A stretch of DNA of 64,000 nucleotides from positions 62,001-126,000 of the forward strand of contig NZ_JASHKR010000008.1 in assembly GCF_030056815.1 (NCBI RefSeq), in the 5' to 3' direction. The notes under the pieces are model-generated. The model searched no databases. It was given only the letters and a program-made list of their open reading frames with translations, and was not told the origin of the DNA. The position numbers were made by a program, and so were the translations under genes. Within the stretch, counting starts at the first letter, position 1. Every line of letters starts with the position of its first letter. Below, in pieces: positions 32,184 to 40,677 of the stretch. The stretch comes from Rhodococcus sp. IEGM 1379 (lineage in GTDB: Bacteria; Actinomycetota; Actinomycetes; Mycobacteriales; Mycobacteriaceae).

Positions 32184-32339
32184 TGCATGCGCTGAGTAAG
32201 CATGCTGCGCGGGCAGTCGGGACCTTGGTCGGAAATCATCCCGATTTTGCCGATGCGCAGTGACGTGGTTTGGGTGGAAAGCTACTATTCCCATAGTGGC
32301 AGTGAGCCATTCAGACCCCACAACTTTCGGAGGAATAGA

Positions 32340-32447
32340 ATGCTAGGTTCTCTCATGGGCATCAGTGAAGCAGTCGGCGTTCCGTCGGTTGACCAGTTGT
32401 TCGAATTTGCACGTGCTCTCGTCACGGCACTGTTCGCGTTGAGCTGA
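32340..32447 (+). CDS. 35-residue amphipathic small peptide (intact copy)
   Basis: The frame starts MLGSLMGISEAVGVPSV and ends with a stop at 32445-32447. It has a strong Shine-Dalgarno site (CGGAGGA, about 6 bases before the ATG), its own -10 like sequence (TACTAT near 32283) and a strong hairpin downstream. Residues 17-34 (VDQLFEFARALVTALFAL) form an amphipathic helix: hydrophobic Leu/Phe/Val on one face, Asp/Gln/Glu/Arg/Thr on the other. No signal peptide is present. Preservation of leader, codons and terminator in two copies supports a real gene. I do not recognise the family. Small helical peptides inserted into the mycolate outer membrane of corynebacteria are one comparison; a regulatory or toxin-like peptide is another. 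Confidence 0.65.
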   Translation: MLGSLMGISEAVGVPSVDQLFEFARALVTALFALS

Positions 32448-32487
32448 TCCGTCTTCGTTCACACTCCACATACAGCCTCGTCTGCGA

Positions 32488-32528
32488 AACAGCCCCCGCA
32501 CTCCCTCCCCTGGAGTGAGGGGGCTGTT
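32488..32528. terminator. Stem-loop terminator between small gene and phosphatase
   Basis: Arms 32488-32504 (AACAGCCCCCGCACTCC) and 32512-32528 pair with a single mismatch around a seven-base loop. The hairpin lies between two convergent genes and can end transcription from both: the small peptide gene on the plus strand and the phosphatase on the minus strand, whose stop codon is at 32536. Confidence 0.8.
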
Positions 32529-32535
32529 GTGTGCT

Positions 32536-33054
32536 TCAGCCTGTAGCCAGTCGGAGTATTGCCGGTGTGAGCAGCGTTGCGATCTCGTTTCCCACCGCGT
32601 GAAAAGTGTTCGAGTCCTTGCCCATCGGGTCGATGACGTCCTCGATCTCGCGGGTTCGGAAGCGCGGCCGGGCAGCCGCGAGTTCGGCAACCGTGGTTGC
32701 ATCCGACGCCCCGGCCAATCGGGCTGCCTCGCGCAGGGTGAAGGTCCGTTTGAACTGTGCCGGTGCCAGCGTCAGGACCTGGTCGCGGTGGCGCTCGGTC
32801 ATCGTCAGGATCAGATCTACTTCGGCTGCAATCGACTTCGTGAACAATCGTGCGCGGAAGTCCGTTGGATCGCCGCCCAGACCCTCGAGAACGTCGGCGG
32901 CCGTGGACTCGATCGGGTGTCCGACAACGGCTCTGGTTCCGGCGCTCGATGCGCTGAAGTTGCGAATGCTAGCTTCCTCGGCGAACGCGAGCGCCAGACG
33001 TTCGGCGGTAGGGGATCGGCAGATATTTCCGGTGCATACGAAGAGGACGTGCAT
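32536..33054 (-). CDS. Low-molecular-weight protein tyrosine phosphatase
   Basis: A 172-residue LMW-PTP. The P-loop CTGNICRSP (C-x5-R-S) is at residues 7-15, and the general acid aspartate lies in EDVIDPMGKD near the C-terminus (about residue 140). Proteins of this kind (Wzb, CpsB-like partners) dephosphorylate the tyrosine cluster of Wzz/BY-kinases and so control polysaccharide chain length and export. The kinase gene is 680 bp away on the other strand, with the small-peptide genes between them. The gene seems to have a leaderless promoter, described separately. Confidence 0.93.
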   Translation of the reverse strand: MHVLFVCTGNICRSPTAERLALAFAEEASIRNFSASSAGTRAVVGHPIESTAADVLEGLGGDPTDFRARLFTKSIAAEVDLILTMTERHRDQVLTLAPAQFKRTFTLREAARLAGASDATTVAELAAARPRFRTREIEDVIDPMGKDSNTFHAVGNEIATLLTPAILRLATG

Positions 33055-33060
33055 AGAGCA

Positions 33061-33066
33061 ATCATA
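33061..33066 (-). promoter_or_regulatory. -10 element of a leaderless phosphatase transcript
   Basis: On the minus strand, TATGAT lies six bases before the ATG of the phosphatase gene. No ribosome-binding site fits between them. This spacing is typical of leaderless actinobacterial mRNAs that start at the A of ATG. Confidence 0.5.
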
Positions 33067-33088
33067 GAACGCCCCGTCTCGACACGAA

Positions 33089-33838
33089 GTGTTCGTCAGT
33101 TACCCACTCGGGGTTTCTGTTTCGTCTGTGCTTGGGATGGCCGAACTGGGACACGACGTTCTGGGTATCGACATCGACGCCGCGAAGATCGAGATGTTGA
33201 GGGAGGGTCGGCCCGTTGTACGAAGCGGGGCTGGAAGAACTCTTGGTTCAGAACCTCGAATCGGGACGACTGCGTTTCAGTACGTCCTACACAGATGCTG
33301 CGGAATTCGCCGACCTTCATCAATGCGATCTCCGAAATTTGTGAGGCCACCGGAGCCGCCGAAGGACATTCGTGCGTTCGCGGCCCGGGCCGGGGAGTTG
33401 GGTGTGTATCAGGCGCTGTCATTTCTGAGGGAGGTCGACTGCATCAATATGCGAAGGCGCACCAAGGTCGTTGAACTTGGTGCCGAGGCTTGCGGTGGAA
33501 GTTTGCTGGGAATGAACGTGGCCGTACTGGGTGCGGCATTCACGCCGGAATCGGACGATATTCGTGATTCGCCCGCGCTGAATGTCGCGGGCATGATGCA
33601 ACTGCACGGTGCTGCAGTGTCGGTCTACGGCCCGAAGGCGATGGCGAATTCGCGCAATCTGTTTCCTGCTCTCGATTACGCAACGTCGACGTCGGGAGCC
33701 TGTAAGAATGCTGATGTCGTGCTTGTTGCAACAAAATGGGCCGAGTTTGTCGCTCTGGATCCAGGCGAACTCGATTCGGCATTTCGGACTCGGGTCTGGC
33801 GGTCGGCGGGATGGACCTATCGCGGACTAGGTCGATGA
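33089..33838 (+). pseudogene. Decayed second UDP-glucose 6-dehydrogenase
   Basis: The region aligns with the intact enzyme at 915-2234 but is badly damaged. The NAD-binding GTGYLG motif is lost (the start reads VFVSYPLG), followed by a recognisable MAELGHDVLGIDIDAAKIEM. A frameshift near 33217 moves the sequence to another frame (LYEAGLEELLVQNLESGRLR). About 130-150 residues are missing after EFAD, up to FINAISEICEATG, and about 80 further residues including the catalytic cysteine loop are missing before PKDIRAFAARAGELG. The C-terminal domain (VAVLGAAFTPESDD to WTYRGLGR) is complete. The product cannot be active. It suggests an older polysaccharide gene copy at this edge of the locus. Confidence 0.88.
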
Positions 33839-33859
33839 TAGCTAAGGTGACATTAGCTG
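33839..33859. promoter_or_regulatory. Short inverted repeat before the Hsp70-like gene
   Basis: TAGCTAA at 33839-33845 and TTAGCT at about 33853-33858 form a short inverted repeat between the pseudogene and the Hsp70-like gene. It could be an operator or the remains of a terminator. Nothing else is seen in this 148-bp gap. Confidence 0.3.
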
Positions 33860-33986
33860 ATAGATTGCCGTAAAGTTGGTTCGGTGCGACTCGACACATC
33901 TCCTCGATGCAATCGAATGGGTAGACTTCGCGCCGTGGAGTGACGGATCTGATCATGGATTTGTCTGCGGTCGACGAAGGTGGCTC

Positions 33987-35639
33987 ATGAACTTGGTGCT
34001 GGGTGTAACAGTGGGGGCGAGTGCTGTCCGCTTGGCGCGCCCGGGTACGCCCGACAACGGTGGTCCGGTGTTCCGCTCGAGAGCGATTGAGCGCGGACGC
34101 GAGATACCTGAAGACATAGCGGCCGACTCCATTCGTGTGGCTCTCGCGGAGTTCACAGGCCAGGACAACGTCGTCGCAGTCGTCTACCGCGATCAGAATC
34201 AAGCGGGTGCATTGACCAATGCACTCGATCGCGGCCTGATCGACCACTACCAACTTGTTCCCGAATCGACCGCGATACTGCGAATGCTCGAGGAACCGGG
34301 AACACTCGGGACGCAGAACACCCTGGTCATCGTCGACTTGGGTAGTACCGGATCAACCGTGGACGTGATTGATCGGGCCAGCGGTTCGACAGTGGTCACG
34401 GCGCGATCGAGCCAGGTCGCCGGAGATCGCTTCGATGCTCTTGTCTACCGCGATCAGACCGAACGACGTCGGATCGTGCCCCCGACAGATCCGGAGAGCA
34501 TCGCTGAACTTCAGTCCCGGTGCAGACTCGCCAAGGAACAGCTTTCGACACGCAGCGCAGTCTGCCTGCCGGGACCGGGCGGATTGCTTCTGCTCTCCCG
34601 TGAAGTATTCGATTCCTTGGTGGCACCCTTCGTCGAGGCACTGGCCCGTGAGGTCCGTGAGGTTGTCGCGACTTCCGGCAGGCATCCGGACGCAGTTGTA
34701 CTGATCGGCGGCGGTGCAAGAATTCCGATCATCCGCACGGTCCTGGAAATGTGGCTCGAAGTCCCGGTTATCGCGCCGGAACAGCCTGACCTGTTGGCCG
34801 CCCAAGGTGCAGCCTTGCTCGCCGAAGGGCCGACCGACCGGACAGTTGCCGCGGCACCGGTTGCGCAGACTGTGTCGGCGTCGGCCGTCGCACCGATCTT
34901 TGCGCCCTATCCGATACACACGCCGGCGGCTGTGCCCGAACCCGTTGAAGCATTCGCCCACGGTGGACTGGCGACGACCGGTCGCGTGAACACTCATCAT
35001 CGACGGCCGAGTGTCGAGCCGACGGATCCTTCGGTGCCCGATGCGCCCGCTGTTGTCGAAGTAACTTCCGAAACCGAATCCGCGGTTGTGGCCGTCGCAC
35101 CTCTCCGCGGAGCCGTCGACGAACATGCAGAACAGGCTCCCGTCGAAGTCGAATCGGTCATGGTCGACGCCCCCGCTTACTCGGCTATGCCTCCGGAGTC
35201 GATAACCGCGGATGCAGCCGGTGGACAACCGTCGTGGGTGGCGTCGACCATCCGTGAGGAAACAACGACCGAAGATTCCAGAAAACCATTCCGTTTTGCC
35301 GGGCTGGGTGCCGGCGTGGTGGCTGCAATCGTCATTGTCGGACTGGGAATGGGATATGGCGGCAAGGTTTTCGGAGATTCGGGTGAAGCCAATCCTGTAG
35401 TGACGGAGGTGACTACCACCGTCGCGCCGTCGACAACTGTTCCCCCGCCAACCACAACGACACCGCCGCCATCGACGACGACGGTGGAACCGCCGCCGCC
35501 GGTTGTGGAGCAGCAGCCTGCGGCTCCGGAGCCGTACGTAGAGCCGTACGTTCCGCCGCCACCGCCGCCGCCTGCGTTGTACATCCCCGGGCTGCCGCCG
35601 ATCTTGCTGCCCGTGTTGCCGGCCATCCCAGGTTTCTGA
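33987..35639 (+). CDS. Hsp70/actin-fold membrane-anchored protein (first of three)
   Basis: A 550-residue protein. Residues 1-280 form an Hsp70-like ATPase fold with MNLVLGVTVGASAVRLA (phosphate-1 region), LVIVDLGSTGSTVDVID (phosphate-2) and DAVVLIGGGARIPIIRTVLE (adenosine site). There is no substrate-binding domain. A long variable linker follows, then one transmembrane helix (GAGVVAAIVIVGLGMGYGG, about residue 440) and an external tail rich in Thr/Pro ending in polyproline (PPPPPPPALYIPGLPPILL). The start ATG at 33987 has GAAGG a few bases upstream; a frame opening at 33876 lacks homology. It ends five bases before the convergent YibE/F gene. Paralogues lie at 47392-48558 and 51155-52897. 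Function unknown; a sensor or scaffold at the envelope is plausible. Confidence 0.8.
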   Translation: MNLVLGVTVGASAVRLARPGTPDNGGPVFRSRAIERGREIPEDIAADSIRVALAEFTGQDNVVAVVYRDQNQAGALTNALDRGLIDHYQLVPESTAILRMLEEPGTLGTQNTLVIVDLGSTGSTVDVIDRASGSTVVTARSSQVAGDRFDALVYRDQTERRRIVPPTDPESIAELQSRCRLAKEQLSTRSAVCLPGPGGLLLLSREVFDSLVAPFVEALAREVREVVATSGRHPDAVVLIGGGARIPIIRTVLEMWLEVPVIAPEQPDLLAAQGAALLAEGPTDRTVAAAPVAQTVSASAVAPIFAPYPIHTPAAVPEPVEAFAHGGLATTGRVNTHHRRPSVEPTDPSVPDAPAVVEVTSETESAVVAVAPLRGAVDEHAEQAPVEVESVMVDAPAYSAMPPESITADAAGGQPSWVASTIREETTTEDSRKPFRFAGLGAGVVAAIVIVGLGMGYGGKVFGDSGEANPVVTEVTTTVAPSTTVPPPTTTTPPPSTTTVEPPPPVVEQQPAAPEPYVEPYVPPPPPPPALYIPGLPPILLPVLPAIPGF

Positions 35640-35644
35640 GCCGT

Positions 35645-36910
35645 TCAGCGTTTGGAATGCCGGCCACCGGTGGCGGTCGATGACGTCGAAGCTCCCGGTG
35701 GGCGGGCCAGTAGGACGGCAATAGCGGTTGTGAGGGGCACCGACAACGCAAGAGCGATCCCGCCGACGGCTGATCGCACGATTTCGATGGCTACGGCGTC
35801 GCCGACCAGTACGTCGCCGAGCGGTCGTCCGCTGACGCTGAAGAGCAGAAGGAGCGGTAAGGCGCCGCCGGCATATGCCAGCACCAGGGTGTAAACGGTG
35901 CTGGCGATGTGATCGCGACCGACGCGCATCGAACTGGCGAAGATCTGGCGCCGGGTGGCAATTTTGTCGAGTTCCGCGAGTTCGAACGCCGACGACGCCT
36001 GAGTGATCGTGACGTCGTTGAGAACACCGAGTGAACCGATGATGAACCCGGCGAGCAGTAGTCCGGTGATGTCGACGTGCTGAATGTAGGTCTGCACGTT
36101 GGTGTTCTGCTCTTCGGAAAGCCCGGTGAGGTGTGTCAGTTGAATTGCCAGATACGACAGCAGCGCGGCGAGGACCATTGCGGCGAGCGTTCCGAGGAGC
36201 GCGGAACTTGTCCGTAGTGAGACTCCGTGCGCCAGGTACAGGACGGCATACAAGATGACTGCGCCGGAGACCAGCGCAAGCGGTATCGCAGGTTTACCGT
36301 CCAGCAACGCGGGCAGAAGGAACCCGACCACAACGCCGAAGGCAACCACCAATCCGAGTAGAGCCCGCAATCCGCGCCACCGGGCTACAGCGATGATTAC
36401 CACTGCGAACGTCGCGACGATCAGCGCCAGCGGCAACCCTCGGGAGTAGTCCTCGAATGAATATTGTGTCGCACCAGTCGGATCGGTCTGACGGACCAGT
36501 CGTATGTGCTCGCCGACGCGTAGATCGGGCTGGCCCGGGCCGGGAATGATCTCCAGGAGAGTCTGAGTCCCGGAATTCGGCCCCGATTCGATATCGACGA
36601 TGCTGCGCTGACATTGATAACTCGTGTTGGCTGGAGGTGCGGGCTCGCCGACGAATGGTCTTCCAGCCGAGAGGCTTCCGCAGGCACCGATGTTCTGGTT
36701 TGTCACGGTACCGGCTTCTGTCACCACGGATCCGCCGTCGGCATTCTGAAACGGCAAGGGGATTGCAGTGGTGGACTTGTCAGGCCACAGTGCAATCAAG
36801 CCGATTACCACCGCCAGTCCGACGACGGCGAGAATGCCTATGACAATCCGGGATGCAGCGGCTCCGATGGGAAGTGGGCCGTCGTGATTGTGGCCGTGAC
36901 CGTGGCTCAT
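35645..36910 (-). CDS. YibE/F family multipass membrane protein
   Basis: A 421-residue membrane protein of the YibE/F family. A histidine-rich start (MSHGHGHNHDG) and one transmembrane segment precede an extracytoplasmic domain (residues about 45-155). Seven further hydrophobic segments follow, with the family's conserved loop GVLNDVTITQASSAFELAE. The C-terminal tail is short and basic. The function of the family is not established; roles in envelope or transport processes have been suggested by others. It is convergent with the Hsp70-like gene and separated from alaA by a 452-bp gap. Confidence 0.86.
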   Translation of the reverse strand: MSHGHGHNHDGPLPIGAAASRIVIGILAVVGLAVVIGLIALWPDKSTTAIPLPFQNADGGSVVTEAGTVTNQNIGACGSLSAGRPFVGEPAPPANTSYQCQRSIVDIESGPNSGTQTLLEIIPGPGQPDLRVGEHIRLVRQTDPTGATQYSFEDYSRGLPLALIVATFAVVIIAVARWRGLRALLGLVVAFGVVVGFLLPALLDGKPAIPLALVSGAVILYAVLYLAHGVSLRTSSALLGTLAAMVLAALLSYLAIQLTHLTGLSEEQNTNVQTYIQHVDITGLLLAGFIIGSLGVLNDVTITQASSAFELAELDKIATRRQIFASSMRVGRDHIASTVYTLVLAYAGGALPLLLLFSVSGRPLGDVLVGDAVAIEIVRSAVGGIALALSVPLTTAIAVLLARPPGASTSSTATGGRHSKR

Positions 36911-37047
36911 CGGAAACTGTGTGTCGGACTGTGGATTTGCACCGCTGCCATGCTAGCGGTTGTGTCGGTGAATCGGTCTGTTGAAGCAGTGATGTCGAGC
37001 GATGATGCGAAAGCGGATGGTCAGCTTCGCGAAAGTTTTCGAGCTGG

Positions 37048-37117
37048 GTGGCGGGGAACAGGGGGGGTTGTCCCCGCCACCAACCTGGTATCCACAGGGG
37101 GGGGAGGGATACCAGGT
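37048..37117. repeat. Two tandem hairpins with ACAGGGGGGG loops
   Basis: The first inverted repeat pairs GTGGCGGGGA (37048-37057) with TCCCCGCCAC (37071-37080). The second pairs ACCTGGTATCC (37083-37093) with GGATACCAGGT (37107-37117), both without mismatch. The loops start with the same sequence, ACAGGGGGGG, seven and eight G respectively. Stems differ in sequence while loops agree, so this is not a simple duplication. Confidence 0.75.
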
Positions 37118-37305
37118 GCTCGCGGCACCGAAGTGCTTTAACCAATGTACCCAATTCCAAACTGATGTGGTGCATTGTCCAACTACCAATTTGGCAACGA
37201 TCGCGCAGACCGATTGGCCCTTTTTGTCATCGTAGCAGGTCACTAATTAGTTAAATGCTCAACCGAACCGAGCGGTTTGCGAAATGTGTGACGAAGGTCG
37301 CACAA

Positions 37306-37335
37306 ATGCCCCGCAACTTTACGTTTGCGGGGCAT
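37306..37335 (-). terminator. Terminator of the aminotransferase gene
   Basis: ATGCCCCGCAA (37306-37316) and TTGCGGGGCAT (37325-37335) form a perfect 11-bp stem with an eight-base loop, 27 bases downstream of the stop codon of the minus-strand aminotransferase gene. Confidence 0.8.
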
Positions 37336-37362
37336 CTGTACATCAGGAAATTTGTCCGATTT

Positions 37363-38616
37363 TTACTGCTTGTAGCTGGTGAGGAAGTTGCCGAACCGTT
37401 CGATGGCCACCGCGAGGTCTCGAGCCCACGGCAAAGTCACAATGCGTAGATGGTCGTGATTGGGCCAATTGAAACCGGTTCCCTGGACCATGAGTATCTT
37501 TTCCTGAAGAAGAAGATCCTGAACCAATTTCTCGTCGTTGTGAATTTCGTGCACATTCGGATCCAGACGAGGGAACGCGTACAGCGCACCGCGCGGCTTC
37601 ACACATGAGACGCCCGGAATCATGTTCAGGCGCTCCCAGGCGACATCGCGCTGTTCGAGTAGGCGCCCTCCCGGGAGAATCAGGTCCTCGATGCTCTGAT
37701 GGCCGCCCAGCGCGACCTGGATGGCGTGCTGCCCCGGAACATTCGGGCACAAGCGCGTCGACGCCAGGAGGTCGAGACCCTCGAGGAAGCCTGCCGCGTG
37801 GTCCTTGGGGCCGGTGATGGCAACCCAGCCCGAACGGTAGCCGGCGACGCGGTACGCCTTCGAGAGGCCGTTGAACGTCAGGCACAACAGATCGGGAGCC
37901 AGCGTCGCGAGTGAAATGTGCTTCGCGTCGTCGTAAAGGATCTTGTCGTAAATCTCGTCTGCCAGCAGCAACAGTTGATGTTTGCGTGCCAGATCGACCA
38001 ATTGCTGGAGAATTTCCATCGAGTACACCGCACCCGTGGGGTTATTCGGGTTGATGACCAGCAGCGCCTTGGTTTTGTCGGTGATCTTGGATTCGATATC
38101 CGCGATATCGGGATTCCAATCATTGCCCTCGTCGCACAGGTAATGGACGGGGGTTCCACCGGACAGGCTGGTCATGGCCGTCCACAGCGGGTAGTCGGGA
38201 GCTGGGATCAGCACCTCGTCGCCGTTGTTGAGCAATGCCTGCATGGTCATCGTGATCAACTCGGACACGCCGTTACCGAGGTAAATGTCATCGACATCGA
38301 GATCGGGGAATCCCGGTACCAATTCGTAACGCGTCACGATCGCGCGCCTGGCCGACAAGATTCCCTTGGACTCCGAATACCCCTGTGCGTAGGGGAGCGC
38401 GGCAATCATGTCGCGCATGATCACGTCCGGGGCATCAAAACCGAACGGTGCAGGGTTGCCGATGTTGAGCTTGAGGATCCGGTGCCCTTCCGCCTCCAAC
38501 CGGGCGGCATGTGCGTGCACCGGTCCACGGATTTCGTACAGGACGTTCTGGAGCTTCGACGACTGCTCCAGCTCGCGCGGCGGCTGACGATGGCGGACGG
38601 GTTCTGGTGTGCTCAC
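37363..38616 (-). CDS. alaA: Alanine/aspartate-type aminotransferase (PLP)
   Basis: A 417-residue class I/II aminotransferase, the counterpart of mycobacterial Rv0337c (named aspC) and of AlaA/AlaT alanine transaminases. Seen motifs: NIGNPAPFGFDAPD near the start, GNGVSELITMTMQALL, VINPNNPTGAVYS, and the PLP lysine in LTFNGLSKAYRVAGYRSGW (about residue 254). It begins with GTG. It probably interconverts pyruvate/glutamate and alanine/2-oxoglutarate. The divergent gene is an S9 peptidase, and a perfect palindrome sits between the two starts. Confidence 0.9.
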   Translation of the reverse strand: MSTPEPVRHRQPPRELEQSSKLQNVLYEIRGPVHAHAARLEAEGHRILKLNIGNPAPFGFDAPDVIMRDMIAALPYAQGYSESKGILSARRAIVTRYELVPGFPDLDVDDIYLGNGVSELITMTMQALLNNGDEVLIPAPDYPLWTAMTSLSGGTPVHYLCDEGNDWNPDIADIESKITDKTKALLVINPNNPTGAVYSMEILQQLVDLARKHQLLLLADEIYDKILYDDAKHISLATLAPDLLCLTFNGLSKAYRVAGYRSGWVAITGPKDHAAGFLEGLDLLASTRLCPNVPGQHAIQVALGGHQSIEDLILPGGRLLEQRDVAWERLNMIPGVSCVKPRGALYAFPRLDPNVHEIHNDEKLVQDLLLQEKILMVQGTGFNWPNHDHLRIVTLPWARDLAVAIERFGNFLTSYKQ

Positions 38617-38630
38617 GTCTTACATGATTC

Positions 38631-38646
38631 CACTTGCGCGCAAGTG
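38631..38646. promoter_or_regulatory. Perfect 16-bp palindrome in a divergent promoter
   Basis: CACTTGCGCGCAAGTG reads the same on both strands without mismatch. It lies 14 bases upstream of the aminotransferase start and 41 bases upstream of the peptidase start, where a repressor could block both promoters. I do not recognise the regulator. Confidence 0.6.
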
Positions 38647-38674
38647 CATTGTTCAGGGTGCGGCAGGCGTGTCC

Positions 38675-38680
38675 TATCCT
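38675..38680 (+). promoter_or_regulatory. Likely -10 element of the S9 peptidase gene
   Basis: TATCCT ends seven bases before the ATG at 38688 and no ribosome-binding site is visible, so the transcript may start at or next to the ATG (leaderless). Confidence 0.4.
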
Positions 38681-38687
38681 CGACAAG

Positions 38688-40625
38688 ATGACGCAGACCG
38701 ACGTGATCGCAGCACCGTACGGATCGTGGACTTCTCCCATCAGCGCAGCAGATCTCGCCGCTGGTGGTCATCCCGTCGAAGGCGGCCGATACGTGGGTGG
38801 CGACGTCTGGTGGTCGGAGTTGCGGCCGACAGAGGGCGGACGCGTCGCCGTCCGTCGCATCGCCGTAGACGGCCTGCCCGTCGACGTCCTGCCTGCGCCG
38901 TGGAACGCCCGAACGCGGGTTCACGAATACGGCGGCGGTGCGTGGACAGCCACGGATACCGGACAACTCGTGTTCAGTGAATTCTCGGACCAGCGGGTGT
39001 ACATCCTCGAAGGCGGCACCCCACGGGCCTTGACGCCGGAGCCCACTGCGCCTGCAGCGTTGCGTTACGCGGACCTGTCGGTCGTCGGCGACGAAGTGTG
39101 GGCGGTGCGGGAGTCACATGCGGCTGACGGTTCGATAACACGAGATATCTGCGCCATCCCGCTCGACGGTAGCGGCGATATTCGCTCCATCGTCGGAGGC
39201 TCGGATTTCCTGGCGTATCCACGACTCTCTCCGGGCGGATCCAAAATCGCCTGGATTGCTTGGAACCATCCGCAGATGCCCTGGGACGGAACGGAACTGC
39301 GAATCGCGGATCTGGTCGACGGAGTTGCCGGGCCGTCCAGAGTTGTCATCGGTGGCACTGAAGAGTCTGTGCTGCAACCCGAATGGATTACCGAAGACGA
39401 ACTGTATGTAGCCAGTGACCTCAGTGGCTGGTGGAATATCTATCGAGTCGGGGCAGCAGTCACCGCGGTCTGTACCGTGGACGCCGATTTCGGGGGACCG
39501 TTGTGGCAGTTCGGTGCTCGCTGGTACGAGGTTCTCGACGACGGGAAACTGTTGACGGTCCGCACCGTCGGCACCGACACCCTTGCCGTACTCGACCCGG
39601 AGTCGGGGAAGCTGCGCAACCTCGAGATTCCAGGAGTCACGAGCATCAGCATCCAGCAGATTCGTGGGGATCGTCTCCTGCTCAAGTGCGGCGGCGCCAA
39701 GGTCGCTGCCGGATTGCGCGAATTCGATTCGAGAACAGGCGATCCCAGAATCATTCGGTTGTCCGTCGAATCATTGCCCGACGACGCCTATCTCCCGGAA
39801 GCGCAGACGGTTGTCGCGCACGGCCATGGCCGTGAGGTTCATGCGGTTGCGTATCCGCCGCGGAATCCCCGATACGTCGGTCTCGACGGGGAGCTGCCAC
39901 CGTACGTCGCATTTGTCCACGGCGGGCCCACCGCGCACGTGGCGCCGGCACTCAACCTGGTGTATGCGTACTTCACCAGTCGTGGAATCGGTGTGGTGGA
40001 CGTCAATTACGGCGGATCCACCGGTTACGGCCGCGAGTACCGCAATCGCCTTCGTGGGCAGTGGGGCATCGTCGACGTCCAAGATGTGATCACCGCGGTG
40101 ACCGGACTGGCCGAACAGGGCCTCGCTGACCCGAACCGTCTGGCGATCGAAGGTGGATCTGCCGGCGGATGGACGGTTTTGGCGGCCTTGACAACTTCTG
40201 AGGTCTTTGCTTGCGGCACTTCCTATTACGGAGTCGCCGAGCTCGACGGATTTGTCAAGGAAACCCACGATTTCGAATCGCGGTACATCGACGGGCTAAT
40301 CGGCCCACTGCCGGAATCTGCAGCACTGTATGCCGAACGTGCGCCACTGAACAACGTCGGCGGACTGAACTGCCCGGTCTTGTTGCTCCAGGGCCTCGAC
40401 GATCCCATCGTTCCGCCCTCTCAAGCCGAACGCTTTCGAGATGCGCTGGTATCGAAGGGTATTCCGCACGCATATCTGGAGTTTGCCGGTGAGTCGCACG
40501 GCTTCCGTCAACTGTCCACGATTATCAGTGCTCGGAATGCGGAGCTGTCCTTCTACGGTCAGGTCATGGGATTCACGCCGCCGGATATTCCGAAGCTGCA
40601 CCTGTGGACTGCTTCGGGTTCCTGA
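38688..40625 (+). CDS. S9 family prolyl-oligopeptidase-type peptidase
   Basis: A 645-residue serine peptidase of family S9 (C-type acylaminoacyl/dipeptidyl peptidase group). The N-terminal two thirds form the beta-propeller with repeats such as FLAYPRLSPGGSKIAWIAWN. The C-terminal alpha/beta-hydrolase carries the nucleophile in GGSAGGWTVLAAL (about residue 491), the acid in LQGLDDPIVPP (about residue 572) and the histidine in AGESHGF (about residue 605). No signal peptide, so a cytoplasmic role in peptide breakdown is likely. The ATG at 38688 is chosen over an upstream in-frame ATG at 38634 that overlaps the palindrome region. Confidence 0.92.
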   Translation: MTQTDVIAAPYGSWTSPISAADLAAGGHPVEGGRYVGGDVWWSELRPTEGGRVAVRRIAVDGLPVDVLPAPWNARTRVHEYGGGAWTATDTGQLVFSEFSDQRVYILEGGTPRALTPEPTAPAALRYADLSVVGDEVWAVRESHAADGSITRDICAIPLDGSGDIRSIVGGSDFLAYPRLSPGGSKIAWIAWNHPQMPWDGTELRIADLVDGVAGPSRVVIGGTEESVLQPEWITEDELYVASDLSGWWNIYRVGAAVTAVCTVDADFGGPLWQFGARWYEVLDDGKLLTVRTVGTDTLAVLDPESGKLRNLEIPGVTSISIQQIRGDRLLLKCGGAKVAAGLREFDSRTGDPRIIRLSVESLPDDAYLPEAQTVVAHGHGREVHAVAYPPRNPRYVGLDGELPPYVAFVHGGPTAHVAPALNLVYAYFTSRGIGVVDVNYGGSTGYGREYRNRLRGQWGIVDVQDVITAVTGLAEQGLADPNRLAIEGGSAGGWTVLAALTTSEVFACGTSYYGVAELDGFVKETHDFESRYIDGLIGPLPESAALYAERAPLNNVGGLNCPVLLLQGLDDPIVPPSQAERFRDALVSKGIPHAYLEFAGESHGFRQLSTIISARNAELSFYGQVMGFTPPDIPKLHLWTASGS

Positions 40626-40677
40626 ACGCTGTTGGGCTCAGGCGCGGCGGCGGCCCCGGTTTGATCTGAAACTGGGG

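Larger units (their letters stand above)
36911..37362. other. 452-bp intergenic region without a gene
   Basis: Between the start of the YibE/F gene and the end of the aminotransferase gene, both on the minus strand, I see no convincing coding sequence. The region holds two tandem hairpins with G-run loops (37048-37117) and the aminotransferase terminator (37306-37335), each listed separately. The stretch 37140-37260 is A+T-richer than its surroundings. Confidence 0.6.

Noticed and set aside
37002-37235. 77-residue frame in the hairpin region
   Set aside because: It runs straight through both inverted repeats, has no convincing ribosome-binding site and no known similarity.
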